64,000 nt of DNA, taken from Novosphingobium sp. G106. Its GTDB lineage: Bacteria > Pseudomonadota > Alphaproteobacteria > Sphingomonadales > Sphingomonadaceae. A program made the position numbers and the translations under genes. The stretch covers positions 1,736,001 to 1,800,000 of the forward strand of contig NZ_JAHOOZ010000001.1 of assembly GCF_019075875.1 (NCBI RefSeq), written 5' to 3'. The notes beneath the pieces were generated by a model. It did not search any database. It was not told the DNA's origin and saw only the letters and a program-made list of their open reading frames with translations. Shown here piece by piece: positions 8,608 to 17,167 of this stretch (its first letter is position 1; each line of letters opens with the position of its first letter).

Positions 8608-9585
8608 TCAGCCTCTTTCGCGGGCCAGTCGCTCCTGCCGGTCGATGTCGCTTTCTTGCGGCACGAAGCTGGTAGCGTTGACTTTCAGCCAGATCAGGAT
8701 GGGGGCGGCCATGTAGATCGAGCTGTAGGTGCCGACGAAGATGCCAAGCGTGATCGCCGCCGTAAAGCCGAAGATGACCTCGGGCCCGAACAGCAGCAGC
8801 GCGATCAGCGTGATCAGCATCGACAGCGACGTGACGATGGTACGCGCCAGCGTCTCGTTGACCGAGAGATCGAGCAGCTCGGGCATTGGCATGCGCCGGT
8901 ATTTCTTCAGATTCTCGCGGATACGATCATAGACCACGATCGTGTCGTTGAGCGAATAACCGATCAAGGTCAGCAGCGCCGCGACGATGTTGAGATCGAA
9001 TTCGAGTTGGGTCAGCGCGAAAAAGCCGAGAGTCAGCGTCACGTCGTGGATCAGCGAGAGCAGCGCGCCGATACCGAACTGCCATTCGAAGCGGATCCAG
9101 ATGTAGATCGAGATCGCCCCCATCGCGAGCCCCAGAGCCAGCATGCCGCTGCTGAACAGTTCGCCCGACACCTTGCCGGAGACCGTGTCGTTGCCGTCGA
9201 GCCGCGCGTCGGGATGCTTGGCCCTGACTGTCGCGACGATCTTAGCCGACATCTGCTCAGCGATTGACGGGTCCTTCTCCGAGCCTTCGGGCAGGCGCAT
9301 GCGGACCGAGACCTGGTTCGGCTTGCCGAATTCCTGGATCGTCGGCTCGCCATAGCCGAGCGCGCTGATCTCGTCGCGCAACGGCGCGATGGGCGCGGTG
9401 GCGCTGTGCTCGAAAGTGAAGCGGATCATCTGGCCGCCGACGAAGTCGACGCCCAGGTTCAGCCCCTTGGTGAAGACCAGCGCCAGCGACGCCGCCATCA
9501 GCAGCAGGCTCACCGTGTAGAACGGCACGCGCCACTTGAGGAAGTGGATGTTGGTGTTGTCGGGGACGAGCTTGAGCAGTTTCAT
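8608..9585 (-). CDS. secF: Protein translocase subunit SecF
   Basis: 325-residue inner-membrane subunit of the SecDF complex, which uses proton motive force to help pull exported proteins through SecYEG. It has an N-terminal helix (LKWRVPFYTVSLLLMAASL), a first periplasmic domain with GVDFVGGQMI, then five further helices containing the family motif GYSLNDTIVVYDRIREN. The start at 9585 (MKLLKLVPD) is preferred because the upstream extension would overlap the end of secD. It follows secD by 10 bases, so yajC-secD-secF forms the usual operon on the minus strand. Confidence 0.96.
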   Translation of the reverse strand: MKLLKLVPDNTNIHFLKWRVPFYTVSLLLMAASLALVFTKGLNLGVDFVGGQMIRFTFEHSATAPIAPLRDEISALGYGEPTIQEFGKPNQVSVRMRLPEGSEKDPSIAEQMSAKIVATVRAKHPDARLDGNDTVSGKVSGELFSSGMLALGLAMGAISIYIWIRFEWQFGIGALLSLIHDVTLTLGFFALTQLEFDLNIVAALLTLIGYSLNDTIVVYDRIRENLKKYRRMPMPELLDLSVNETLARTIVTSLSMLITLIALLLFGPEVIFGFTAAITLGIFVGTYSSIYMAAPILIWLKVNATSFVPQESDIDRQERLARERG

Positions 9586-9595
9586 CGGCCTTGCC

Positions 9596-11203
9596 TCACA
9601 ACACGATGTCACTGGGCCGCGCCTTGCGCAGCCACATCGCGACCCACATGCGGGTCATGTTTACGGCGGTGAACACCGACGTGGCGATGCCGATCATCAG
9701 CACCACCGCGAAGCCGCGGATCGGGCCGGTGCCGAACGCGAACATCAGCACCGCAGCGATCACGTTGGTGATGTTGGCATCGAAGATCGCCCGGCTCGCT
9801 TCCTTGTAGCCCATCTCCACCGCCTGGACGACACGACGTCCGCGGTGCCGTTCCTCACGGATACGCTCGTTGATCAGCACGTTGGCGTCGACCGCTGCGC
9901 CGATGGTCAGAACGAAGCCGGCGATGCCCGGCAAGGTCAGCGTCGTATTGGCAATGGCCATGATACCCAGGATCATCAGCAGGTTCACGATCAGCGCCGC
10001 ACACGCATAGGCGCCGAAACGGCCGTATGTGATCAGGATGAACGTCATCAGCGCCGTGGTGCCGATGAGCATCGCGAGCGCGCCCTTCTTGATCGAATCG
10101 GCGCCGAGATCGGGTCCGACCGTACGCTGCTCGACCACCTTGAGGTCCACCGGCAGCGCGCCCGAGCGCAGCGCGATGGCCAGCTGGTTGGCCGAATCGA
10201 CCGTGAAGCTGCCCGAGATCTGAGCGCTGCCGCCCAGGATCGGCTCGTTGATATTCGGGGCCGACAGCACTTTGCCGTCGAGGATGATGGCGAAAGGCTT
10301 GTTGACGTTCTCGGTCGTCAGCTTGGCGAACTTGGCACCGCCCTGCTGGTCGAAAGTGATCGAGACGACCGCCTCGTTGGTGCGCTGGTCGTTGGTCTGG
10401 ACCGCATTGGTCAGCTGATCGCCCTTGATGCCGCCAAGCCGCTTGACCGCGATTGCGCCCTGGCCGCGGCAGGCCTTGGCATCGACGCAAGGCACGATCT
10501 CGCTGCCGGGAGGGACGATACCCTGGGCAACGTCGCTGGGTGGCGCGGTCTCGTCGACCAGCTTGAATTCCAGCTTGGCGGTCTGGCCCAGCAGCTTGAT
10601 CAGCTGCTCGGGATCCTTGAGGCCCGGCACCTGCACGTCGATACGGTTGGAACCGAGCCGGCGGATGTCGGGCTCGCGCGTGCCGAGCGCGTCGATGCGC
10701 TTGCGCACGACTTCGATCGCTGTTTCCATCGCGTGGTCGACCGCCTGGTTGATGCCGGCATCGGTCGGCGTCAGGATGAAGCGGTTGCCGTCCACCACCT
10801 TGATGTCCCAGTCGCGCTGGCCGGTCAGGCCCGCGCCGGTGGTCAGCGGCAGGATCTGCTCGCGCGCGGCATCGACCTGCGCGGGATTGTCCAGCACGAA
10901 GGAAAGATTGCCGTCACGACTGGAGATGTCGCCGATGCGGATGCGCGGCTCGTTGTTGCCGAGACGCCCGCGAACGCTCTCCTCCATGGATTCGAGCCGC
11001 TGGCGGCGCACCTGGCTGGCGTCGGCCTCGAGCAGCAGGCGGCTGCCGCCGGCAAGGTCGAGACCGAGGTTGACCATCGGATGCGGCACGCCCGAAGGAA
11101 GCTGCACACCGGCAAGCGAAGAGAGGGAAGGCACTGCCGCCAGCACGGCGATCAGCGTCACCAGCCAATAGGTGACCCGCTTCCAACGGGGAAAATCGAG
11201 CAT
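9596..11203 (-). CDS. secD: Protein translocase subunit SecD
   Basis: 535-residue inner-membrane SecD. After an N-terminal helix it has the large periplasmic P1 domain beginning GLDLAGGSRLLLEAD, the SecD motif PILGGSAQISGSF, and six C-terminal helices with GIAGFVLTIGAAVDANVLINERIREE. This is the standard length for alphaproteobacterial SecD. It sits between yajC and secF on the same strand, the canonical order, and works with SecF in protein export. There is no sign of damage. Confidence 0.97.
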   Translation of the reverse strand: MLDFPRWKRVTYWLVTLIAVLAAVPSLSSLAGVQLPSGVPHPMVNLGLDLAGGSRLLLEADASQVRRQRLESMEESVRGRLGNNEPRIRIGDISSRDGNLSFVLDNPAQVDAAREQILPLTTGAGLTGQRDWDIKVVDGNRFILTPTDAGINQAVDHAMETAIEVVRKRIDALGTREPDIRRLGSNRIDVQVPGLKDPEQLIKLLGQTAKLEFKLVDETAPPSDVAQGIVPPGSEIVPCVDAKACRGQGAIAVKRLGGIKGDQLTNAVQTNDQRTNEAVVSITFDQQGGAKFAKLTTENVNKPFAIILDGKVLSAPNINEPILGGSAQISGSFTVDSANQLAIALRSGALPVDLKVVEQRTVGPDLGADSIKKGALAMLIGTTALMTFILITYGRFGAYACAALIVNLLMILGIMAIANTTLTLPGIAGFVLTIGAAVDANVLINERIREERHRGRRVVQAVEMGYKEASRAIFDANITNVIAAVLMFAFGTGPIRGFAVVLMIGIATSVFTAVNMTRMWVAMWLRKARPSDIVL

Positions 11204-11238
11204 ATTCTAAGCGCTCTCCCGAACGATCCGTGTTTCGA

Positions 11239-11577
11239 TCAATCGTTGGCCGGCGCCGAGCCGGTCGGCGGGACGATATCGGAAATGGTCGATTTCAGCG
11301 CCTTGACCTTGACGTTCGGCGCCAGCTCGATCTCCGCATACTGGTCGTCGACCTTGATCACCTTGCCGAGGAACCCGCCGCCGGTCAGCACCTGGTCGCC
11401 GCGCTTGATCGAATTGATCTTCTCGCGCTGATCCTTCTGCTGGCGCATCTGCGGGCGCAGGATGAAGAACCAGAAGATCACCGCCATGCCGACGAAGGGC
11501 ATGAACGTCACCCAGGCCGGCGGCTCGCCAGCGGCAGGAGCGGCAGCTTGAAGGATATCGAGGATGGAACTGGTCAT
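11239..11577 (-). CDS. yajC: Preprotein translocase subunit YajC
   Basis: 112-residue small membrane protein, first gene of the yajC-secD-secF operon. One transmembrane helix (WVTFMPFVGMAVIFWFFI, about residues 22-40) is followed by the YajC signature RPQMRQQKDQREKINSIKRGDQVLTGGG and a short acidic tail. It associates with SecDF and SecYEG in the inner membrane. The start at 11577 gives the usual family length. Confidence 0.95.
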   Translation of the reverse strand: MTSSILDILQAAAPAAGEPPAWVTFMPFVGMAVIFWFFILRPQMRQQKDQREKINSIKRGDQVLTGGGFLGKVIKVDDQYAEIELAPNVKVKALKSTISDIVPPTGSAPAND

Positions 11578-11813
11578 TGCGGGAAAATCTGCTTTCTTTG
11601 CGGCCGATGCGAATGCGACCGTCGGAACACCAACAAGCCGTCAATCCGCACCTCTGGGCCGGAATGGCGGGCGGTTAGCAGCAAAGCGCGAGTGTGGCAA
11701 CGCGGCGACACGGACGAGGCACGGGACAACACGCGCCAAAACCCGTCTCGTCAAAAGACCTTCGCAGCCCGCTTGCCATCGCCGCAGCCCGTGCCTATAG
11801 GGCGCCCCTCGGT

Positions 11814-11890
11814 CGGGACGTAGCGCAGCCTGGTAGCGCATCACACTGGGGGTGTGGGGGTCGGAGGTTCGAATCCTCTCGTCCCGACCA
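11814..11890 (+). tRNA. tRNA-Pro(GGG)
   Basis: A complete 77-base tRNA with encoded CCA. The acceptor stem CGGGACG pairs with CGTCCCG. The D arm is GCGC-AGCCTGGTA-GCGC, the anticodon arm TCACA-CTGGGGG-TGTGG gives anticodon GGG, and the T arm is GGAGG-TTCGAAT-CCTCT. The discriminator A and CCA end at 11890. It lies between yajC and a minus-strand gene, with no integrase next to it. Confidence 0.95.
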
Positions 11891-11951
11891 ATATATTCAG
11901 ATCGCCCCGCCATCCCTGGCAGGGCCAAGTCCTCTCCATCGATGCAAACCC

Positions 11952-13079
11952 TCAGGGCCGGGAAATCCGGGCCGCGGACACCTTTGCCACGCAGGTTCCC
12001 CGCGCCGCACCCAGCCAGAGCGCTTCCGGGGTCTTGAGGCCGATCGTCGCGAGGCCGAAATCGCGGGTTCCGGTTCCATCGAACAGCCGCCGTACCGCGA
12101 GCGTCTGCGGATCGATCTCGGCGGCGCGGTAGCTGATCGCGCAGTGCGGATCGTTGGCCTGCACGCAGGCGCCGACCTGCTGGGGCGTCGCGACATGGCC
12201 GGTGGCGACGAGCTTGCCGTCGAAGCCGTAGCGGATGTTGTCCGGCAGGAAATCGAGCTTGATCGCGCGCGCCTTGCCGAGGCTCGGCTCGAGCGGCATC
12301 AGCGTCACGCTCGCTCCCGGGTGCGAATTGACGAAGGCCCAGCGGTCGTCGCGCGCCATTTCTATGCCGTTGTTGCCCATGAGCTCGCTGCCGGGGACCT
12401 TTTTCCAGCCGGCATCGCGGCTCCAGGTGAACAGCGCGCCGTAGATCATCGCCTTCGCCGCCTCGGCCGCCTGCTTGGGATCCATCCTCACGCCTTTTTC
12501 GGCGACTTCGGCAATCGGCGTGAGCTTCGTCTCGCCGGCGAAGCTCGCCGACATGACCAGACTGCCGTCCTTTCGCACGGTGACCGCATTGGCCATCGCC
12601 GTATCGGGCGACAGGACGCAGCCGATCCACGCGAGATGCGGCGCCTGCCGCGGCGCGGCAGTGACGCGGAACACTTCGATCGATTCCCGGCCGCCGTGGT
12701 TGACGACGAAGAGATCCCGGGTGCCGTCGGCATTCGCCTTGAGCGCAAGGCCGTGGGCCGAGAACTTCTCGGCGTCGGCCGGGCCAGGACAGCGGTCGAA
12801 AGGCGCCTGTGCCTCCTGCGCCGAGTTCAGGTCCAGCAGGACCTTGCGGCCGCTAGCCGTATCCCGGTTGAATAGGTGGAGTCCGCCTTTCTGGAAAAAG
12901 TTGTCGCCGAGACCCGATCCGATGATCCAGCGAGTTCCGGGCAAGGCCACCATGTCTTCCACGTTGACGAAGCCGCAGATGAGGTCATCGGGAAGATCAG
13001 CACCGGCCTCGGTCGTCAGGAATACCGCGGCCGCAACCGCGGCGCAAAATCGCCGGAGACGGCTTTTGAACATGATCAT
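11952..13079 (-). CDS. Secreted beta-propeller-like protein (SMP-30/arylesterase-like)
   Basis: 375-residue exported protein. The start at 13079 (or the ATG two codons later) is chosen because a signal peptide follows (FKSRLRRFCAAVAAAVFLTT, cleavage near GAD). The body shows repeated short beta-strand blades such as VNVEDMVALPGTRWIIGSG, DLFVVNHGGRESIEVFRV and LVATGHVATPQQVG. This resembles SMP-30/gluconolactonase or paraoxonase-type propellers. No firm catalytic set can be read, so hydrolase activity is only a family-level guess. It is followed by the crotonase-like gene upstream on the same strand with an 88-base gap. Confidence 0.7.
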   Translation of the reverse strand: MIMFKSRLRRFCAAVAAAVFLTTEAGADLPDDLICGFVNVEDMVALPGTRWIIGSGLGDNFFQKGGLHLFNRDTASGRKVLLDLNSAQEAQAPFDRCPGPADAEKFSAHGLALKANADGTRDLFVVNHGGRESIEVFRVTAAPRQAPHLAWIGCVLSPDTAMANAVTVRKDGSLVMSASFAGETKLTPIAEVAEKGVRMDPKQAAEAAKAMIYGALFTWSRDAGWKKVPGSELMGNNGIEMARDDRWAFVNSHPGASVTLMPLEPSLGKARAIKLDFLPDNIRYGFDGKLVATGHVATPQQVGACVQANDPHCAISYRAAEIDPQTLAVRRLFDGTGTRDFGLATIGLKTPEALWLGAARGTCVAKVSAARISRP

Positions 13080-13167
13080 CCGGCATTCCCCCCCTGAAGC
13101 GGCCCGTTCGAGGCCATCGGCGCGCTCTGGCCCGCTCTTCGGCGAATCGCACGTCGGAAAATTCTGC

Positions 13168-14070
13168 TCAGTCGTCCTTGCGCGCAATCCGCGTCGGCGG
13201 CGCGTTGCGCCAGTCGACTGCGCCGTCTTCCGGCACGGCGCAGGGAATGCCCTCGAACGGCGTGCCGGCGTGCTTCTCGGCCCAGTGGGCGTGGTTGAGT
13301 TGGTGCAAGGTGAAGCTGGCGTTCAGCGCGTTGTGGAAGCCCATGCTGTCGACCGACTGATTGACCGATTCCTTGATCATCAGTGCCGCCATCGTCGGCA
13401 GCGAGGCGATCCGCCGCGCGAAGCCCAGGGTCTTCTCTGCCAGCTGATCGGCCGGATAGATCTTCGAGACCATGTCGAGCCGATAGGCCTCTTCGGCGTC
13501 GATCGCATCGGAGGTCAGCATCAGTTCCTTGGTCTTGCGGGGGCCGAATTCCCAGGGGTGCGCGAAATATTCCATACCGCACATGCCGAGCCGGGTGCCG
13601 ACGACATCGGAAAACAGCGTGCCTTCAGCCGCGACGATCAGATCGCAGGCCCACATCAGCATCAGGCCGGCCGAGATGACCTGCCCGTGGACCTGCGCCA
13701 CCGTGATCTTGCGCAGATTGCGCCAGCGCAGCGTGTTCTGGAAGAAGTAGTGCCATTCCTGCAGGTTGAGCTTCTCGGCATGCGCGCGCGATCCCCCATT
13801 GGTCCGCGCGCTCTCGAGCTGGCCGGGCCCGGGCGCGAATTCGGCGCGCTGGACGCTCGAGCCGAGATCGTGGCCTGAAGAGAATATCTCTCCCGCCGCG
13901 GCAAGGATGACGACCCTGACCGTATCGTCGCGCTCGGCCGCCAGGAAGGCGTCGTTCAATTCCTCCAGCATGCCGCGGTTCTGCGCATTGCGCGCTTCGG
14001 GCCGATTGAGCGTGATGCGCACGATCGCGCCTTCGTCGAAACTTTCGGTCAGGATGTAGCGATAGGCCAT
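13168..14070 (-). CDS. Enoyl-CoA hydratase/isomerase family protein (crotonase fold)
   Basis: 300-residue crotonase-superfamily protein acting on acyl-CoA thioesters. The N-terminal half has ITLNRPEARNAQNRGMLEEL and the first oxyanion-hole segment EIFSSGHDLGS. The second is around VAQVHGQVISAGLMLMWACD, with VVGTRLGMCGMEYF after it. The usual catalytic Glu pair of hydratases is not evident, so it could be an isomerase, hydrolase or another crotonase enzyme. It is divergent from the CoA-transferase gene at 14479, and both probably serve one acyl-CoA catabolic pathway. The pathway substrate is not identifiable. Confidence 0.85.
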   Translation of the reverse strand: MAYRYILTESFDEGAIVRITLNRPEARNAQNRGMLEELNDAFLAAERDDTVRVVILAAAGEIFSSGHDLGSSVQRAEFAPGPGQLESARTNGGSRAHAEKLNLQEWHYFFQNTLRWRNLRKITVAQVHGQVISAGLMLMWACDLIVAAEGTLFSDVVGTRLGMCGMEYFAHPWEFGPRKTKELMLTSDAIDAEEAYRLDMVSKIYPADQLAEKTLGFARRIASLPTMAALMIKESVNQSVDSMGFHNALNASFTLHQLNHAHWAEKHAGTPFEGIPCAVPEDGAVDWRNAPPTRIARKDD

Positions 14071-14478
14071 GGCAGTTCCTCGTCCCTTATAGATGCCTTA
14101 CGAATGCGGCTGCGCCGCCGCATGGGGCAATGACCGCAAGCGTAACGGCGATGATCCATCGCGAATATGATGCTTGTTCCGGCCGGCTTGTCACGAACCG
14201 ATGCCAGGCGGATAGTGGAATCACGCCCGCTTGCAACAGAGACGTCGCATGCAGATCGAGGATAGCCTGGCACTGGACGACAGTGGCTCGATTGCGGACC
14301 CGATCCACGGCGAGGCCGGCCCCACCCGAAAGAGACGCGCAGATCATCGGACAAGCGGATTGGACGCACGGATATCGACAAGCCCCGTGCAGTGCGTCGA
14401 GAGACCGCGCATGTCATACAGCACCTTCACAATCGCCAGCGAACGATCGCTCCATCGCACCATTTGCGGAGAACCCGC
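14071..14478. other. Divergent intergenic region of about 400 bases
   Basis: Separates the minus-strand crotonase gene from the plus-strand CoA-transferase gene. Short open frames here have no recognisable protein features. It presumably contains both promoters. I see no clear operator repeat, terminator or RNA gene. Confidence 0.5.
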
Positions 14479-15708
14479 ATGACCGGGCCGTTGCCCATGA
14501 CCGGCCCGTTGCAGGGTGTTCGCATCCTCGAAGTCGCATCGCACGTCTTCGTGCCGATCGGCGGCGGCATCCTGACCGAATGGGGCGCCGAGGTCATCAA
14601 GATCGAGCATCCCGAAACCGGCGATCCCTATCGCGGGCTGGTCACGGCCGGGCTGCACAAGAGCTACGACGGCGTCGATCCCAGCTTCCAGTTCACCAAC
14701 CGCGGCAAGCAGTCGGTCACGATCGACCTCAAGACGCCCGAAGGCGTCGGCCTGCTCTATCGGCTCGCCGAGCAGTGTGACGTGTTCCTCACCAATTTCC
14801 GGCCGCAGGCGCTGCGCAAGCTGGGCATCACCTGCGCCGACCTGCGCGTGCACAATCCCAAGATCATCTACGCCAGCGGCACCGGTTACGGCCCGCGCGG
14901 CCCCGATGCCGAGCGCGGCGGCTATGACGGTGCGGCCTATTGGTCGCGCGTCGGCTTCGCCGAGATGTTTACGCCCGAAGGCGCCGAGTTCCCGACGATG
15001 CAGCGCCCGGCCTTCGGCGACGTGGTCGGCGGACTGACCGTCGCCGGCGCGATCGCCGCGGCCATGTACCAGCGGGCCGCCACCGGCGAGCCTTCGGAGA
15101 TCGACGTCTCGCTGATGGGCGTCGGCATGTGGCAGCTCCAGCCCGACATCGTTCACGCCAAGCTCAACAACGGCATCCACAAGCACGCCTACGACCGCAA
15201 GGCCACCTGGAACCCGCTGACCGGCACCTATCGCACGCGCGACCTCCGCTTCATCGGCCTCGTAATGCTCGATGCCGACAAGTACTGGGCCGACTTCTGC
15301 ACGGTCGTCGGCCGGCCCGACATGATCGACGACCCGCGCTACATCGACATGGAGGCGCGCAAGGCAAACGCCCGCGCCTGCGTCGAGGAGCTCGATGCGA
15401 TCTTCGCCGGCCGCGACTATGCCGAGTGGTGCCAAGTCCTGAAGCAGGCGAAGGGCGTCTGGTCGCCATTCCAGTCGCCGCTGGAGCTGCACGACGATCC
15501 TCAGGTCGAGGCGATGGGCTATCTGGCCGACGTCGACATGGCCAACGGATCGAAGCTGACGATCGTCACCTCGCCCGCGCAGTTCGGCGGCAAGAGCGTC
15601 GTGCCCACCCGCGCGCCCGAACACGGCGAGCACACCGAGGCCGTCCTGTTGGACCTGGGCCTGTCGTGGGACGAGATCGGGCAATTCAAGGACAAGGCGG
15701 TCATCTGA
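14479..15708 (+). CDS. CaiB/BaiF family class III CoA transferase
   Basis: 409-residue family III CoA transferase. It begins MTGPLPMTGPLQGVRILEVAS and shows the family segments GGGILTEWGAEVIKIEHPETGDPYRG (pattern positions about 26-52), NRGKQSVTIDLKTPEG and the catalytic Asp region around DVFLTNFRPQALRKLG. Enzymes of this class move CoA between carboxylic acids without a free acid-enzyme ester pool. The start at 14479 is used because upstream codons have no family similarity. Next, 23 bases downstream, is an amidohydrolase gene with GGAG before its ATG, so the two are likely one operon. Confidence 0.92.
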   Translation: MTGPLPMTGPLQGVRILEVASHVFVPIGGGILTEWGAEVIKIEHPETGDPYRGLVTAGLHKSYDGVDPSFQFTNRGKQSVTIDLKTPEGVGLLYRLAEQCDVFLTNFRPQALRKLGITCADLRVHNPKIIYASGTGYGPRGPDAERGGYDGAAYWSRVGFAEMFTPEGAEFPTMQRPAFGDVVGGLTVAGAIAAAMYQRAATGEPSEIDVSLMGVGMWQLQPDIVHAKLNNGIHKHAYDRKATWNPLTGTYRTRDLRFIGLVMLDADKYWADFCTVVGRPDMIDDPRYIDMEARKANARACVEELDAIFAGRDYAEWCQVLKQAKGVWSPFQSPLELHDDPQVEAMGYLADVDMANGSKLTIVTSPAQFGGKSVVPTRAPEHGEHTEAVLLDLGLSWDEIGQFKDKAVI

Positions 15709-15731
15709 CCGCCAGCGAGAGGAGAAAAGAC

Positions 15732-17033
15732 ATGGCTGAAGACAACCCCAAGAGCACCGTGATGAAGGCCGGCCTCGACGATGCCAAGTGGTACTGGCTC
15801 GCCGAAGGCTGGGCACCGGGCGGCCACATCCGCGAGGTCGATTTCGTCGCCAACAGCCGCGGCGTCGATCCGCTGTTCGAAGGCATCAAGATCGTCGACT
15901 GCGACACCCATTTCACCGAGCCCGCGGACCTGTGGACCGCCAATGCGCCCGCCGGCATGAAGGACAAGATGCCGCGCGTGGAGCGCATCGACGGCGCCGA
16001 CCAGTGGTTCGTCGGCGACAAGCATTTTGGCTCGATCGGCGGCAACGTCATCGCCAAGGACAAGAACAAGCTGCTCGGCCGCCTGGCCTTCCAGAACTAC
16101 GATCAGATCGATCCCGGCTCCTACGAGGTCAAGCCGCGGCTCGAGGCGATGGACGCGATGGGCGTCTGGGGCCAGATCTGCTTCCAGAACGGCGGCGTGA
16201 CCCAGGTCGGCTCGCTGCTCGGCCTCAATGACGAGCCGCTCGCGATCGCGATTACCGAAATCTACAACGACGCCTGCAAGGATCGCATGGACGCGTCCGA
16301 GGGCCGCATCAACTGCATGGGGACCCTGCCCTACTGGGACAAGGACATCATGAACAAGGAGATGCGCCGCATCGCCGACATGGGCCTGAAAGGCATCACC
16401 CTGCCCGACCGTCCCGAGCGCGTCGACAGCTCCAGCGGCTATGTCGGCCCCGATGGCAAGATCTCGCCCTTCTGGGCAGAAGTGTTCCAGACCTGCAACG
16501 ACACGGGCATCCCGCTCAACTTCCACCTCAACGCCTCGCTTGATGCCAACTCGGCGATCTGGGACAACCTGGGCTTCGACCAGAAGCTGCCGATCCACGC
16601 CCTGCTGCACCACGTCGGCTGCGCGGCCACCATGTCGAACTTCATGGTCTCGGGCATCCTCGACGCCTATCCCAAGCTGAAGATCGGCCTGATCGAGAGC
16701 GGCATGGGCTGGGTGCCGTTCTGGCTGGAAGCGATGGAGCACCAGCTCGACGAGTTCCGCACCGCGCAGAACCGCGGCCTGAAGATGCGGCCGAAGGAAT
16801 ACTTCAAGCAGCACTTCTGGGTCAGCTACTGGTTCGAGGACTATGCGCCCAAGCACATGCTCGAAGAGATCGGCTTCGACCGCGTGATGTTCGAGACCGA
16901 CTATCCGCATCCGACCTCGCTCTATCCGGGCGTGCAGGACAAGCTGGTCGAGACGCTGGGCGCCTACGACTACGAGACGCGCAAGCGCGTGCTCGAGCGC
17001 AACGCCGCAGAGCTCTACAACCTGCCGATCTGA
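15732..17033 (+). CDS. Amidohydrolase-2 family metal-dependent hydrolase/decarboxylase
   Basis: 433-residue protein of the amidohydrolase-2 (ACMSD/LigW-like) TIM-barrel family. The metal site signature is IVDCDTHFTEP (DxH near residue 56), with a His in NFHLNASLDANS, a His pair in ALLHHVGCAATMSNF and a late Asp in FETDYPHPTS. These match the conserved metal ligands. Members hydrolyse or decarboxylate aromatic and related substrates in the cytosol. It follows the CoA transferase in an operon with ribosome site GGAGAAAAG before the ATG. A role in an aromatic or acyl-CoA degradation route is inferred; the substrate is unknown. Confidence 0.88.
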   Translation: MAEDNPKSTVMKAGLDDAKWYWLAEGWAPGGHIREVDFVANSRGVDPLFEGIKIVDCDTHFTEPADLWTANAPAGMKDKMPRVERIDGADQWFVGDKHFGSIGGNVIAKDKNKLLGRLAFQNYDQIDPGSYEVKPRLEAMDAMGVWGQICFQNGGVTQVGSLLGLNDEPLAIAITEIYNDACKDRMDASEGRINCMGTLPYWDKDIMNKEMRRIADMGLKGITLPDRPERVDSSSGYVGPDGKISPFWAEVFQTCNDTGIPLNFHLNASLDANSAIWDNLGFDQKLPIHALLHHVGCAATMSNFMVSGILDAYPKLKIGLIESGMGWVPFWLEAMEHQLDEFRTAQNRGLKMRPKEYFKQHFWVSYWFEDYAPKHMLEEIGFDRVMFETDYPHPTSLYPGVQDKLVETLGAYDYETRKRVLERNAAELYNLPI

Positions 17034-17055
17034 GCAGGACGTACCGTAAATCGAG

Positions 17056-17082
17056 GGGGTGGGAGCGATCCCACCCCTTTTT
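17056..17082 (+). terminator. Rho-independent terminator after amidohydrolase
   Basis: A perfect 9-bp stem (GGGGTGGGA with TCCCACCCC) has a GCGA loop and is followed by TTTTT. It lies 23 bases after the amidohydrolase stop codon and ends the CoA transferase-amidohydrolase operon. Confidence 0.93.
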
Positions 17083-17167
17083 CGCGCGAGGTCGGCTCTT
17101 GCCGGCTGGTGATCGTTTGGCCGAGGGAAACAGCCCCCTCCGTAGAAGGCTGGCTAAGGGGAATGAG

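Noticed and set aside
9536..11431. Long open frame of 631 codons on the plus strand opposite secD/secF
   Set aside because: High-GC antisense shadow. The protein has no family features and is rich in His, Arg, Asp and Gln, while secD, secF and yajC on the other strand are unambiguous.
15519..16910. Open frame of 463 codons opposite the amidohydrolase
   Set aside because: Shadow of the plus-strand gene whose metal-site motifs are clear.
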